NCBI RefSeq assembly: GCF_900094625.1
Contig: NZ_FMAJ01000001.1
Location: 186,001-250,000 of the forward strand
Direction of reading: 5' to 3'
DNA: 64,000 bases
Source: Rhizobium aethiopicum
GTDB lineage: Bacteria; Pseudomonadota; Alphaproteobacteria; Rhizobiales; Rhizobiaceae
Part shown: piece after piece, positions 25,135-33,605 of the stretch
Layout: every line of letters starts with the position of its first letter
Position numbering within the stretch: the stretch's first letter is position 1
Position numbers and translations under genes: made by a program
The notes under the pieces: generated by a model
Database searches by the model: none
The model's input: the letters and a program-made list of their open reading frames with translations, nothing else
Told to the model about the DNA's origin: nothing

Positions 25135-25290
25135 ATGAGACTGATGATCATCTGCGTTCTGGGAGCGGCAGTGTTCGCCGCGCCTTGCATCTACGACATG
25201 AGTTCGCAGGAGCCTTCGCCGCTTGTGAGCCTTGTGACCGCGGCATCGGCAGGTTCTTCGGCGCAAGCGGCCGTTCATCCGAGACCGTAA
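25135..25290 (+). CDS. 51-residue secreted or anchored small peptide
   Basis: ATG 25135 to TAA 25290, with a strong GGAGGA at 25125-25130. The product begins MRLMIICVLGAAVFAAPC, a short signal-like hydrophobic segment, then a Ser/Ala/Pro-rich tail ending HPRP. The cysteine after AAP could be a processing or thiol site but is not a proper lipobox. It lies 59 bp after the peroxidase and 12 bp before the transferase, so it belongs to the same transcript. No known family was recognised. Confidence 0.55.
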   Translation: MRLMIICVLGAAVFAAPCIYDMSSQEPSPLVSLVTAASAGSSAQAAVHPRP

Positions 25291-25302
25291 AGGAGAAAGA
25301 TA

Positions 25303-25938
25303 ATGAAGCTCTATGAGAATGAAATCTCCTCGGCGACGTCGCGGGTCAGGATCGCACTGGCCCTGAAGGGGCTGACGGCAGAGGCGTTGCCAGTCACCAT
25401 TCTTGGCGAAGAGGCCGAGAGCCGACAGGAGGGATACCGCAAGATCGATCCGCAGGGGCTGGTGCCAGCCCTGCTGACGGATAGCGGCGTTCTTATCAGC
25501 CAGTCGCTGGCCATCATCGAATACCTCGATGAGCTTCGGCCTGAACCGCCGCTGTTGCCCGGCACGGCAGAGGGTAGGGCGCTGGCGCGCTCGATCGCTC
25601 TGGCGATCGCAGCCGAAATCCACGCACTGCTGCCGCCGCGGATCGGCCTGCATCTCCGCGCGGCCTTCCAGGCCGATACCGATGCCATTGCCAGATGGAG
25701 CCGCCATTGGGTCTGTGAGGGAATTGCTGCCGTCGAGACGATGCTCGCCGGCCGCAGGCAGGGGGCTTTCGCCATCGGAGATCGGCCGGGGATTGCGGAG
25801 ATTTTCCTCTTTCCGCAGGCGGTCAGCGCCAAGCGCATGGGTTTCGATCTCGCGCAGTGGCCGAATATTGCAGGGATTGTCGCAAAGCTCGAGGCGATAC
25901 CGGCCTTCCAGGAGAACGCGCCCGCGCCTAGACGGTGA
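25303..25938 (+). CDS. Glutathione S-transferase, zeta/maleylacetoacetate isomerase-like
   Basis: 211 residues. The N-terminal thioredoxin fold begins MKLYENEISSATSRVRIALALKG, in which S-S-A-T-S-R-V-R is close to the SSCSxRVR motif of zeta-class enzymes with the cysteine replaced. NPQG-like DPQGLVPAL and QSLAIIEYLDE contact glutathione. The C-terminal helical domain is complete. It could be a maleylacetoacetate isomerase or a detoxification paralogue; the latter fits the peroxide/thiol neighbours better. RBS AGGAGAAAG overlaps the end of the peptide gene. Confidence 0.85.
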   Translation: MKLYENEISSATSRVRIALALKGLTAEALPVTILGEEAESRQEGYRKIDPQGLVPALLTDSGVLISQSLAIIEYLDELRPEPPLLPGTAEGRALARSIALAIAAEIHALLPPRIGLHLRAAFQADTDAIARWSRHWVCEGIAAVETMLAGRRQGAFAIGDRPGIAEIFLFPQAVSAKRMGFDLAQWPNIAGIVAKLEAIPAFQENAPAPRR

Positions 25939-26014
25939 TGCCATCGGAACGCGGCCGCCGCTAACGACTGCGGCCGCCTCCTTACCGATTGAATCCGCTT
26001 TTGCCTCGTCCTTT

Positions 26015-26409
26015 TCAGCCCTGATACTGGGCGTCGGTGACGTGCTCCATCCAGTCGACGATCTTCCCGTCGAGCTGTTCCTGGATCGCTACATGGCTCA
26101 TTGCGGTCGTCGGCGATGCGCCGTGCCAGTGGCGCTCGCCCGGTGCGAACCAGACGACATCGCCGGCGCGGATCTCCTCGATTGGGTCGCCCTCGCGCTG
26201 CACGCGACCGCAACCCGACGTAACGATCAGCGTCTGGCGAGCGGATGGGTGTGCCAGGCGGTGCGGGCGCCGGGCTCGAAGGTGACGCTGGCGCCGGCCG
26301 CGTGTGCGGGGGCGGTCACTGCAAACAGAGGATCGATGCGCACGCTGCCGGTAAACCAATCGGCCGATCCCTTGGCTGAAGGCTGGGAGCCGCTTCGCTT
26401 GATGTCCAT
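26015..26409 (-). pseudogene. Cupin-domain protein broken by a single-base frameshift
   Basis: From ATG 26409 the frame gives [19 protein letters not shown] through [14 protein letters not shown] and then stops in LARR. The remainder, [22 protein letters not shown] through [15 protein letters not shown], is intact in the next frame, ending at 26015. Together they make a normal cupin of about 131 residues with both metal-ligand motifs (HTH and the later HWHG). The break is at about 26238-26241, where CTCGCCAG would need one more G to read L-G-Q. It is a recent inactivation or a sequencing error. Confidence 0.8.
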
Positions 26410-26546
26410 GTCTTACCTTTCCGATGCCGGATCGCGCGGGGCTGGATCTGTCCGCCCTCTGTGATCATTCAGCACATTATGTAGCGCGCGCGGATCAAGT
26501 TGATTAGATCGCGTAAACCACAAGAGCTTATGAAGGGCATTCATGA

Positions 26547-26738
26547 ATGCCGCGATCCACAGTTAGTGACCTCATGGCCTTCCTTGCCGTTGCCTGCGAG
26601 CTGGACTTCCAGACGAAAGCGCCGGGCTGGTTTGTGCTCGCACTCGCTCTGGCGGTCGATCAGCTCGCTATCGCCGATAGATCTGGCCGCTTCCGCACCA
26701 CCGATTCACACGCGAAATCATCCCTTCCGGCGATTTGA
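26547..26738 (+). pseudogene. Remnant of a LysR-type regulator N-terminus
   Basis: The frame begins MPRSTVSDLMAFLAVA, the standard opening of a large group of rhizobial LysR regulators (..DLMAFLAVARERSFTRAA). After that the match fades through small indels; QLAIADRSGRFRTTDS still parallels QLEARLGLRLLTRTTRS, and other frames recover pieces of the helix-turn-helix. Everything beyond about residue 60 is missing. It diverges from the broken cupin gene, the classic LysR-target arrangement, so the two probably decayed together. Confidence 0.55.
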
Positions 26739-26788
26739 CATTCCCTAGCGCGCCACTAATTCACCGTTCAAGGTAAAGGAAACGATGA

Positions 26789-28300
26789 ATGAACAGTGCC
26801 GCGCCTGCCACGAAAGCCCGGACCGGTGTGTCCGGTTTGGACACCATTCTGGCAGGGGGCCTTTCCACGGGCCACGTTTTCCTCCTGGAGGGGAATCCGG
26901 GAGCGGGCAAAACCACGATCGCCCTGCAGTTTCTGATCGAAGGTGCGCGGCTTGGCGAGCAGGGGCTCTACATCACGCTTTCCGAAACCGAGAGCGAATT
27001 GCGAGCCGGCGCCGCATCGCACGGCATGGTAATCGACGGCAATATCGAGGTGTTCGAAGTCGTGCCCCCGGAAAGCCTGCTCGATGCAGACCAGCAGCAG
27101 AGCCTGCTCTATTCTTCGGAGCTTGAGCTTGGAGAGACGACGAAGGAGATTTTCGCCGCGTTCGAGCGGGTCAAGCCCCGTCGCGTCGTGCTTGACAGCC
27201 TATCGGAGATCAGGCTGCTTGCGCAAAGCTCGCTCCGCTATCGCCGGCAGATCCTTGCGCTCAAACATTATTTTGCGCGGCACGGAGCAACGGTTCTTCT
27301 GCTCGACGATCTGACGTCCGACGTGCTTGACAAGACCGTGCACAGCGTCGTCCACGGCGTGATCCATCTTGAGGAACTGGCGCCGAACTACGGCTCCGAA
27401 AGACGGCGTCTGAGGATCGTCAAATATCGCGGGCAGGCTTTTCGCGGCGGTTATCACGATTTCGTCATCAAGACCGGCGGCGTGGTTGTGTTTCCTCGGC
27501 TCGTCGCCGCCGAACACAGATCGAGTTACCTTCGCGATCAAATCTCCTGTGACATTCCGAAGCTGGATCTTCTTCTTGGCGGCGGCCTTGAACGGGGTTC
27601 CAGCACGCTCATCCTCGGTCCAGCCGGCACGGGCAAAAGCACCTTTTCGTTTCAGTACCTCGTTGCGGCGATCAAGCGGGGCGAGAAGGCGGCAGCCTTC
27701 ATTTTCGACGAAGAGCTCGGTCTGCTCTTTGCTCGTCTGAAGGTCCTCGGAATGGACCTTGAAGCCATGAGGGACGCTGGTCAGCTCCACATCGAACAAC
27801 TCGACGCCGCCGAACTTTCGCCGGGGGAATTTGCCCATCGCGTGCGCGACTGCGTCGACGAATCGGGTGCGAAAACCGTCATCATCGACAGTATCAACGG
27901 GTATCAGACTTCGATGCCGGATGAGAATTCGCTGATCCTTCACATGCATGAGCTGTTGCAATATTTGAACAGGCAGGGCGCCAACACCTTCCTCACCGTC
28001 GCCCAACATGGGTTGGTCGGCGACATGAAGGCACCCGTTGACGTCACCTATCTCGCCGATACCGTCATTCTGCTGCGTTACTTCGAGGCTGCTGGAAGGG
28101 TGCGGCGGGCCGTTTCCGTGATCAAGAAGAGGACCGGCTTTCACGAGGAAACCATTCGAGAATATCGTATCGATGCTACGGGGCTAACGCTCGGAGCACC
28201 TCTCGTGGGGTTCCAGGGCGTGCTTCGCGGCGTTCCCGAATTCATCGACACCGGAACGTCGCTAATGTCGACCGACAGTGAGGGTCGCGGCGATTCCTGA
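26789..28300 (+). CDS. KaiC-like double-domain RecA ATPase
   Basis: 503 residues, the length of a full two-domain KaiC. Domain 1 starts with TGVSGLDTILAGGLSTGHV and has Walker A GNPGAGKTT at 35-43; domain 2 starts DIPKLDLLLGGGLERGS with Walker A GPAGTGKST at 277-285. Walker B-like strands are RRVVLDSLSEI and KTVIIDSING. No kaiA or kaiB gene is present. RBS AAAGGA lies at 26775-26780. Its end overlaps the following hybrid kinase by 23 bp, so the two proteins are translationally coupled and probably act together in a signalling pathway. Confidence 0.88.
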   Translation: MNSAAPATKARTGVSGLDTILAGGLSTGHVFLLEGNPGAGKTTIALQFLIEGARLGEQGLYITLSETESELRAGAASHGMVIDGNIEVFEVVPPESLLDADQQQSLLYSSELELGETTKEIFAAFERVKPRRVVLDSLSEIRLLAQSSLRYRRQILALKHYFARHGATVLLLDDLTSDVLDKTVHSVVHGVIHLEELAPNYGSERRRLRIVKYRGQAFRGGYHDFVIKTGGVVVFPRLVAAEHRSSYLRDQISCDIPKLDLLLGGGLERGSSTLILGPAGTGKSTFSFQYLVAAIKRGEKAAAFIFDEELGLLFARLKVLGMDLEAMRDAGQLHIEQLDAAELSPGEFAHRVRDCVDESGAKTVIIDSINGYQTSMPDENSLILHMHELLQYLNRQGANTFLTVAQHGLVGDMKAPVDVTYLADTVILLRYFEAAGRVRRAVSVIKKRTGFHEETIREYRIDATGLTLGAPLVGFQGVLRGVPEFIDTGTSLMSTDSEGRGDS

Positions 28301-30437
28301 TCACGGCAAACCGAGAGCGCTGATCTACACTCCCGCAGGTCGCGATGCCTCGGTGGCGGTTTCACTGATCGATGAGGCCGGATTGGCATCGATTGCCGCC
28401 ACCGACCTTTCCATGTTTTCCTCGTCTCTCAGCGACGACATCGCGCTTGGCGTTCTGGCGGAAGAGGCGGTTCGATCGAGCGATCTGACGGCGATCGCCG
28501 CCTGGGTTTCGGCCCAGCCGAGCTGGTCGGACCTGCCTTTCATCGTGCTCACCACGCGAGGCGGGGGGCCAGAGCGAAATCCAAGCGCCGCCAGACTTTC
28601 CGAAGTGCTCGGCAACGTCACCTTCCTGGAGAGGCCGTTTCATGCGACCTCCTTTATTAGTATCGTCCGAACAGCTCTAAAGGGGCGCCATCGTCAGTAT
28701 GAGGCGCGTGCCCAGCTCGAAGCTCTCAGCGAAGGAGAGCGTCGGCTGCAAACTGCCCTCGTCGCCGGTCGTCTCGGGGCATGGGAGCTGGAACTATCCT
28801 CCAAGGCCTTGTCAGTCTCGCCGACCTGCAAGGAGATCTTCGGCCGAAGCGCTGACGACGAGGTCACCTATGAGGGTTTGATTGAAAGCATCTACCCCGA
28901 CGACCGGCCTCTTGTGGAGGCGCGCCTGCGCCAGACCATCGACACAGGACGTGACTACTCCATCGAGCACAGAACGATATGGCCGGATGGATCGTTACAT
29001 TGGACCGAGGTCCATGCGCAGCTTTATACCGACAGATATGGTGCCGCCAGGAAGCTTGTCGGTGTCTGCTCCGATACCACCGCCCGGAAGACCGCCGAGG
29101 ATAATCTCAAACGGCTGAACGAAACGCTCGAAGAGCGCGTCAGGGAACGGACCACAGAGGTCAACGCCGCCCATCAGACCCTGCTCGAGGAGGTAGCTCA
29201 ACGTGAGCGAGCCGAGGAGCAGCTTCGTCAATCGCAGAAAATGGAAGCGATCGGCCAGCTTACGGGTGGTGTCGCACATGATTTCAACAATTTGCTGATG
29301 GTGGTTCTTGGGAACCTGGAGCTACTGGGCAAACATGTCGCCGGGGATGCCAAGGCGACGCGTCTGGTCGATGGCGCACTGCAGGGCGCGCGTCGGGGTG
29401 CGGCGCTGACGCAGCGGCTGCTGGCTTTTGCCAGGCAGCAGGATCTGCAGGTCAGGCCCGTCGACCTTGCCGAGCTGGTGACCGGAATGAACGATCTGCT
29501 GCAGCGTTCGGTCGGATCCTCGATCAACATCGACGCCATTCTGCCGGCGGCGTTGCCGCCGGCGATGGTTGATGCGAACCAGCTCGAACTGGCGCTGCTC
29601 AACCTTGCCGTAAATGCCCGCGACGCGATGCCGGAGGGTGGAAGGTTGGCAATATCGCTGCGCGAGGAACAGGTTGTCGGCAAGGATGGCGGCCTCCGCG
29701 AGGGAAGCTATCTCGTGCTAGCGGTGGCCGACAGCGGCACCGGCATGGACCCGGAGACGCTGAAAAGGGCGGTCGAGCCGTTCTTCTCGACCAAGGAAAT
29801 CGGAAAGGGCACGGGTCTCGGTCTGTCGATGATCCACGGGCTCGCCGTTCAGCTCAACGGCGCTCTCGTACTGACAAGCGAGCTCGGGGTAGGAACGACC
29901 GCAGAGCTGTGGCTTCCTGCGACAGAATGGTGCCTTGAACGCCCGGCCGAGGAATTGCCAGTCCCGGAGGCTGCGCCCAGGCTGAAGATACTCCTGGTGG
30001 ACGACGATACGCTGATCGCCATGAGTTCCGTCGATATGCTCGAAGATCTCGGCCATGAGGCCGTCGAAGCAAATTCTGGTTCGGAGGCGCTCGCTTTGAT
30101 CAGGAGCGGTGAACACTTCGACTTGGTGATTACCGATTATTCGATGCCAGGCATGACCGGCGCACAGCTCGCCCAGTCCGTGCGGAACATGCTTCCGACT
30201 CTCCCGATCGTTCTGGCGACTGGTTATGCCGACCTTCCCGCTGGCAGCGATGTCGATCTGCCGCGACTGGCGAAGCCCTATGATCAGGCGCAGCTTGCCA
30301 AGGAAATCGCCAAGGCGATGTCAGTGGAAACGACTCCGATTTTGAGATCCAGTCGCATCGCAAACGCTTCAGTGCCTCGCTTTGCCAAGGCCGACGACTG
30401 CTGCGATGAAATCGGCGATGGCGTCCGTGTCGTCTAG
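28278..30437 (+). CDS. PAS hybrid histidine kinase/response regulator coupled to KaiC-like ATPase
   Basis: 719 residues from GTG 28278. An N-terminal degenerate receiver-like domain (about 10-135) precedes a PAS/PAC fold (about 150-275) and a coiled coil (RERTTEVNAAHQTLLEEVAQRERAEEQLRQ). The H-box is GGVAHDFNNLLMVVLGNLELL with His334. The ATPase has NLAVNARDAMPEGG and GKGTGLGLSMIHG. A C-terminal receiver has Asp620 in VITDYSMPGM. There are no membrane segments, so it is cytosolic. The last 69 bp run into the convergent mobB gene, adding an unusual tail after the receiver. Confidence 0.88.
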   Translation: MRVAAIPDHGKPRALIYTPAGRDASVAVSLIDEAGLASIAATDLSMFSSSLSDDIALGVLAEEAVRSSDLTAIAAWVSAQPSWSDLPFIVLTTRGGGPERNPSAARLSEVLGNVTFLERPFHATSFISIVRTALKGRHRQYEARAQLEALSEGERRLQTALVAGRLGAWELELSSKALSVSPTCKEIFGRSADDEVTYEGLIESIYPDDRPLVEARLRQTIDTGRDYSIEHRTIWPDGSLHWTEVHAQLYTDRYGAARKLVGVCSDTTARKTAEDNLKRLNETLEERVRERTTEVNAAHQTLLEEVAQRERAEEQLRQSQKMEAIGQLTGGVAHDFNNLLMVVLGNLELLGKHVAGDAKATRLVDGALQGARRGAALTQRLLAFARQQDLQVRPVDLAELVTGMNDLLQRSVGSSINIDAILPAALPPAMVDANQLELALLNLAVNARDAMPEGGRLAISLREEQVVGKDGGLREGSYLVLAVADSGTGMDPETLKRAVEPFFSTKEIGKGTGLGLSMIHGLAVQLNGALVLTSELGVGTTAELWLPATEWCLERPAEELPVPEAAPRLKILLVDDDTLIAMSSVDMLEDLGHEAVEANSGSEALALIRSGEHFDLVITDYSMPGMTGAQLAQSVRNMLPTLPIVLATGYADLPAGSDVDLPRLAKPYDQAQLAKEIAKAMSVETTPILRSSRIANASVPRFAKADDCCDEIGDGVRVV

Positions 30438-30890
30438 ATCGAAGACCGGCAGGGCCGTATCCGCTACGGCATGATCGGCGGCAATGGCGCAGATATGAGG
30501 ATCCGTCGGTGCGAGCGGTTGACGATTGGCGGCTTCCAGGCGACGAGCCTCGATCTTCGGAATCGGCTCACGCTTGTAGCCCTCGATGAGGACGAGATCG
30601 CAGGGGGCAAGGCGGGCGAGGATCTCCTCGAATGCGGGTTCGGCGGCGCCGCGCAATTCGTGCATGATGGCGTAACGCGTGCCGGAGACGATGGTGACCT
30701 CGTGGGCGCCGGCCTGGCGGTGGCGGTAGCTGTCGGCTCCTACCTTGTCGATGTCGAAATCATGATGAGCGTGCTTGATCGTGGAGATCCGGTACCCGCG
30801 GCTGGTGAATTCCGTCACCAGCCGGACGGCAAGCCCTGTTTTGCCGGAGTTCTTCCAGCCGGCGATGCCGAAGATTTTCGGTGCGGTCAT
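30369..30890 (-). CDS. mobB: MobB, molybdopterin-guanine dinucleotide adapter GTPase
   Basis: 173 residues. P-loop IFGIAGWKNSGKTGLAVRLV near the start, then STIKHAHHDFDIDKVGADSYRHRQAGA, the conserved MobB block. CDLVLIEGYKREPIPKIE is the third signature. MobB assists MobA in attaching GMP to molybdopterin for bis-MGD enzymes such as nitrate and formate dehydrogenases. It is coupled to mobA by a 4-bp overlap. Its 3' end overlaps the hybrid kinase on the opposite strand by 69 bp. Confidence 0.92.
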   Translation of the reverse strand: MTAPKIFGIAGWKNSGKTGLAVRLVTEFTSRGYRISTIKHAHHDFDIDKVGADSYRHRQAGAHEVTIVSGTRYAIMHELRGAAEPAFEEILARLAPCDLVLIEGYKREPIPKIEARRLEAANRQPLAPTDPHICAIAADHAVADTALPVFDLDDTDAIADFIAAVVGLGKARH

Positions 30891-31519
30891 GCGCGAAGGG
30901 CCTCCAGCCAGCGTTCCGCCTCGACGAGATCGTCCGGCGTGTTGATGTTGAAGAAGGGGTCGAGCAGGCTGGCGCGCGTCGGATGCAGCGGAAACGAAAC
31001 TTCCGTAACGTCATGCCGCAACAGGAAGTCGCGTACGCGGCGCTTTTCGTCGGTGGCGATCCACGCTTCGAGCTCGGCGGCGAGTGTCACCGGCCACAGA
31101 CCGAAGACCGGGTGGCTGCGGCCTTCGGAAGCGGCAATGGCGATCTGCGATGGGCGTTCGAGCGCTGCCGCCATCCGGGTGACGAGATCGGCGGGGAAGA
31201 ATGGGCAATCCACAGAGACGGTGACGACATGGGTGACCGAGGGAAGGCCGGCGGCGTAAACCATGGCCGCATGGATGCCGGCGATCGGCCCGGCTTTGCC
31301 GGCAATATGGTCGGGAACGACAGGCACATTCTCGCTGGCCGCATCGGCATTGACGGCAATGGAAAAGACCTGCGGAGCGAGCCGGGCGAGCACATGGCTG
31401 AGCAGGCTCTCGGCGCCGAGCATCACGCGGGCCTTGTCGCGGCCCATGCGTTGCGAGCGGCCGCCGGCGAGCACCACGCCCGCTATGTCGGATCGGTCCA
31501 ACGGGAACTCAGCCATCAT
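30887..31519 (-). CDS. mobA: MobA, molybdenum cofactor guanylyltransferase
   Basis: 210 residues starting MMAEF at 31519 (31516 is the alternative, slightly better spaced from AAAGAGG). The nucleotidyltransferase signature is GVVLAGGRSQRMGRDKARVMLG; VTVSVDCPFFPADLV provides the metal-binding aspartate. It transfers GMP from GTP to Mo-molybdopterin. The operon order is EamA transporter, mobA, mobB, with 13 bp and a 4-bp overlap between genes. Confidence 0.92.
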   Translation of the reverse strand: MMAEFPLDRSDIAGVVLAGGRSQRMGRDKARVMLGAESLLSHVLARLAPQVFSIAVNADAASENVPVVPDHIAGKAGPIAGIHAAMVYAAGLPSVTHVVTVSVDCPFFPADLVTRMAAALERPSQIAIAASEGRSHPVFGLWPVTLAAELEAWIATDEKRRVRDFLLRHDVTEVSFPLHPTRASLLDPFFNINTPDDLVEAERWLEALRA

Positions 31520-31532
31520 CCTGCCTCTTTCG

Positions 31533-32441
31533 TCACACCGGTGAGCGCGGCGCGGATTCCTGCGCAATCGGGGGCACGCGGCGCTTGGCTTCACGATAGA
31601 ACGTATAGAGGCCGGAGGCGATGACGATTGCGGCACCGAGCAGCGTCCAGCTGTCGGGCACCTCGGCGAAGAAGAAAAAGCCGAGCAGCGAGGAAAAGAT
31701 CAGGCTGGTATAGCGGAAAGGCGCGACGAAGGAGATTTCGCCGGTGCGCATGGCGAGGATGACCGACTGGTAACCGACGAGAACCAGCACCGAGGCGAGC
31801 AGCAGGTGCCCGAGCGAAGTCGCGCTGACCGGGTGCCAGCCGCCGAGCACGGGGATGAGCAAGGCGCCGAAGAAGGAAATGGAGATGGCAGTGATGACGG
31901 TGATCATCAGCGAGGGAATCTCCGGGTCGATCGAGCGGGTGGCGAGATCGCGGCCGGCTGTCGTCAGCACGGCGCCGACGCACAGCAGGGCGGCGGCGGT
32001 GAACCCTTCCGGTCCGGGGCGGATGATGATCATCACGCCGACGAGGCCGACGAGGATCGCCGACCAGCGCCGCCAGCCGACAGGTTCGCGGAAGAAGAGC
32101 GCGGCACCGAACGTGACGACCAGCGGCAGCGACTGCAGGATCGCCGACGCATTGGCGATCGGCATCATGCCAAGCGCGGTGATATAGGTAACGGCGGAGA
32201 GCATCTCGCAGAAGATGCGCAGCAGGATGATCGGCTTCAGTACAATGCGCCAGGAGCGCAGCGCGCCCATCTTCCAGGCGATCAGATAGACGAGCAGGCT
32301 GGTGAAAAGGCCGCGCAGGAACATGATCTCGCCGGCATTCATATAGGCGATCACCGATTTGGAGAGGGCGTCGCTCGCGGAAAAGCCGGCCATCGCCATG
32401 CTCATATAGATGGCGCCCTCAGTATTGCGTGACCGCGGCAT
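31533..32441 (-). CDS. EamA/DMT-family membrane transporter
   Basis: 302 residues from ATG 32441 (AAGGGA upstream); the longer open frame is rejected. Ten membrane segments in two EamA repeats, with the conserved start of the first repeat GFSASDALSKSVIAYMNAGEIMFLRGLFTSLLVY. Family members export or import small metabolites such as amino acids or nucleotide precursors. The gene is 13 bp upstream of mobA in the same direction, but no role in cofactor metabolism is established. Confidence 0.85.
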   Translation of the reverse strand: MPRSRNTEGAIYMSMAMAGFSASDALSKSVIAYMNAGEIMFLRGLFTSLLVYLIAWKMGALRSWRIVLKPIILLRIFCEMLSAVTYITALGMMPIANASAILQSLPLVVTFGAALFFREPVGWRRWSAILVGLVGVMIIIRPGPEGFTAAALLCVGAVLTTAGRDLATRSIDPEIPSLMITVITAISISFFGALLIPVLGGWHPVSATSLGHLLLASVLVLVGYQSVILAMRTGEISFVAPFRYTSLIFSSLLGFFFFAEVPDSWTLLGAAIVIASGLYTFYREAKRRVPPIAQESAPRSPV

Positions 32442-32780
32442 GAAGAGATTCCCTTTACCTGTGCGTCCCTTCTTAGTCGGGAAGATACTTGAAGGGAATC
32501 GAATGAATGCCACACCCGGGATAAATCTATGACGCAGCGCACAATGGTGCTGACGTAACGGCATGTGTCTATGCGGAAACCGCGGCAAATAACCGTTTTG
32601 TCCAGCGAATCCGGTATTTTCCGAGGAGCGATCACCGCTTCAATTCCAAGGCGGATGCGAAACTCGCTGATCAGGATCATCCGCCATCGGTGGCTTTTGC
32701 TTTTTGCGCGCGCGAAACGGGTGGCTGCAGCGTCTGATGTCTGAGATTTGGGATGCCTCAACAACTGAGGAGAAACGGAC
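32442..32780. promoter_or_regulatory. Divergent intergenic region between EamA and SDR genes
   Basis: 339 bp without a recognisable gene. CCTCA-ACAAC-TGAGG at 32756-32770 is a small inverted repeat that includes the RBS of the SDR gene (ACTGAGGAGAAA). Antisense open frames crossing this region are shadows. Confidence 0.4.
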
Positions 32781-33545
32781 ATGACACTTCTGAACGACAA
32801 GATCGCGATCGTCACCGGCGCAAGCTCCGGCATCGGCCGCGCAGCCGCGAAGGTCTTTGCACGGGAAGGCGCGAAGCTGGTGATCAGCGGCCGGCGGCAG
32901 GATGCGCTCGAGGCCGTCGTCGCCGAAATCGAGGCGGAGGGCGGAAAGGCTGTCGCCGTTGCCGGCGACGTCAGGGACGAGGCGTTGCAGGCAAGGCTCG
33001 TCGAGACAGCGGTTTCGCGTTTCGGCAGGCTCGACATCGCCTTCAACAATGCCGGCGTCGTTGGCGAGATGGGGTCGGTTGCCGGATTGTCGCTGGAGGG
33101 CTGGCGCGAGACGATCGAGACCAATCTTACGGCCTCTTTCCTCGGCGCCAAACATCAGTCGCCAGCGATGGGAAAAGGCGGATCGTTGATCTTCACCTCC
33201 ACCTTCGTCGGCCACACCGCAGGCATGCCCGGCATGGGCGCCTATGCGGCGAGCAAAGCCGGCCTGATCGGTCTCGTGCAGGTGCTTGCCGCCGAACTGG
33301 CGTTGCGCAACATCCGCGTCAACGCGCTGCTGCCCGGCGGCACCGATACGCCCGCCAGCATCACCAATGCGCCCGATGCGACGCCGGAGGTACTTGCCTT
33401 CGTCAACGGGCTGCATGCGCTGAAACGCATGGCGCAACCGGAAGAGATCGCCAACGCGGCGCTTTTTCTGGCATCCGACCTGTCGAGTTTCGTGACGGGG
33501 ACGGCGATGCTGGCGGATGGCGGGGTTTCGATCAGCCGGACGTAG
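32781..33545 (+). CDS. Short-chain dehydrogenase/reductase, SDR family
   Basis: 254 residues. TGASSGIG (13-20) binds NAD(P), NNAGV closes the Rossmann core, and the catalytic set is the serine in TSTFVGH and YAASK. GRR after the second strand (VISGRRQ) suggests preference for NADP. Substrate unknown. It is alone on the plus strand, convergent with the next SDR gene, and need not belong to the sugar cassette that follows. Confidence 0.87.
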   Translation: MTLLNDKIAIVTGASSGIGRAAAKVFAREGAKLVISGRRQDALEAVVAEIEAEGGKAVAVAGDVRDEALQARLVETAVSRFGRLDIAFNNAGVVGEMGSVAGLSLEGWRETIETNLTASFLGAKHQSPAMGKGGSLIFTSTFVGHTAGMPGMGAYAASKAGLIGLVQVLAAELALRNIRVNALLPGGTDTPASITNAPDATPEVLAFVNGLHALKRMAQPEEIANAALFLASDLSSFVTGTAMLADGGVSISRT

Positions 33546-33605
33546 GGTTGGTGCACGGGAGATACTTCGGTCCGGCTTCAGCGCCTCCGCCTCCCAAGCT
33601 CCTGC

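Noticed and set aside
30471..31624. Plus-strand open frames across mobB and mobA
   Set aside because: The minus strand carries clear MobB P-loop and MobA signatures with coupled starts; the plus frames are shadows.
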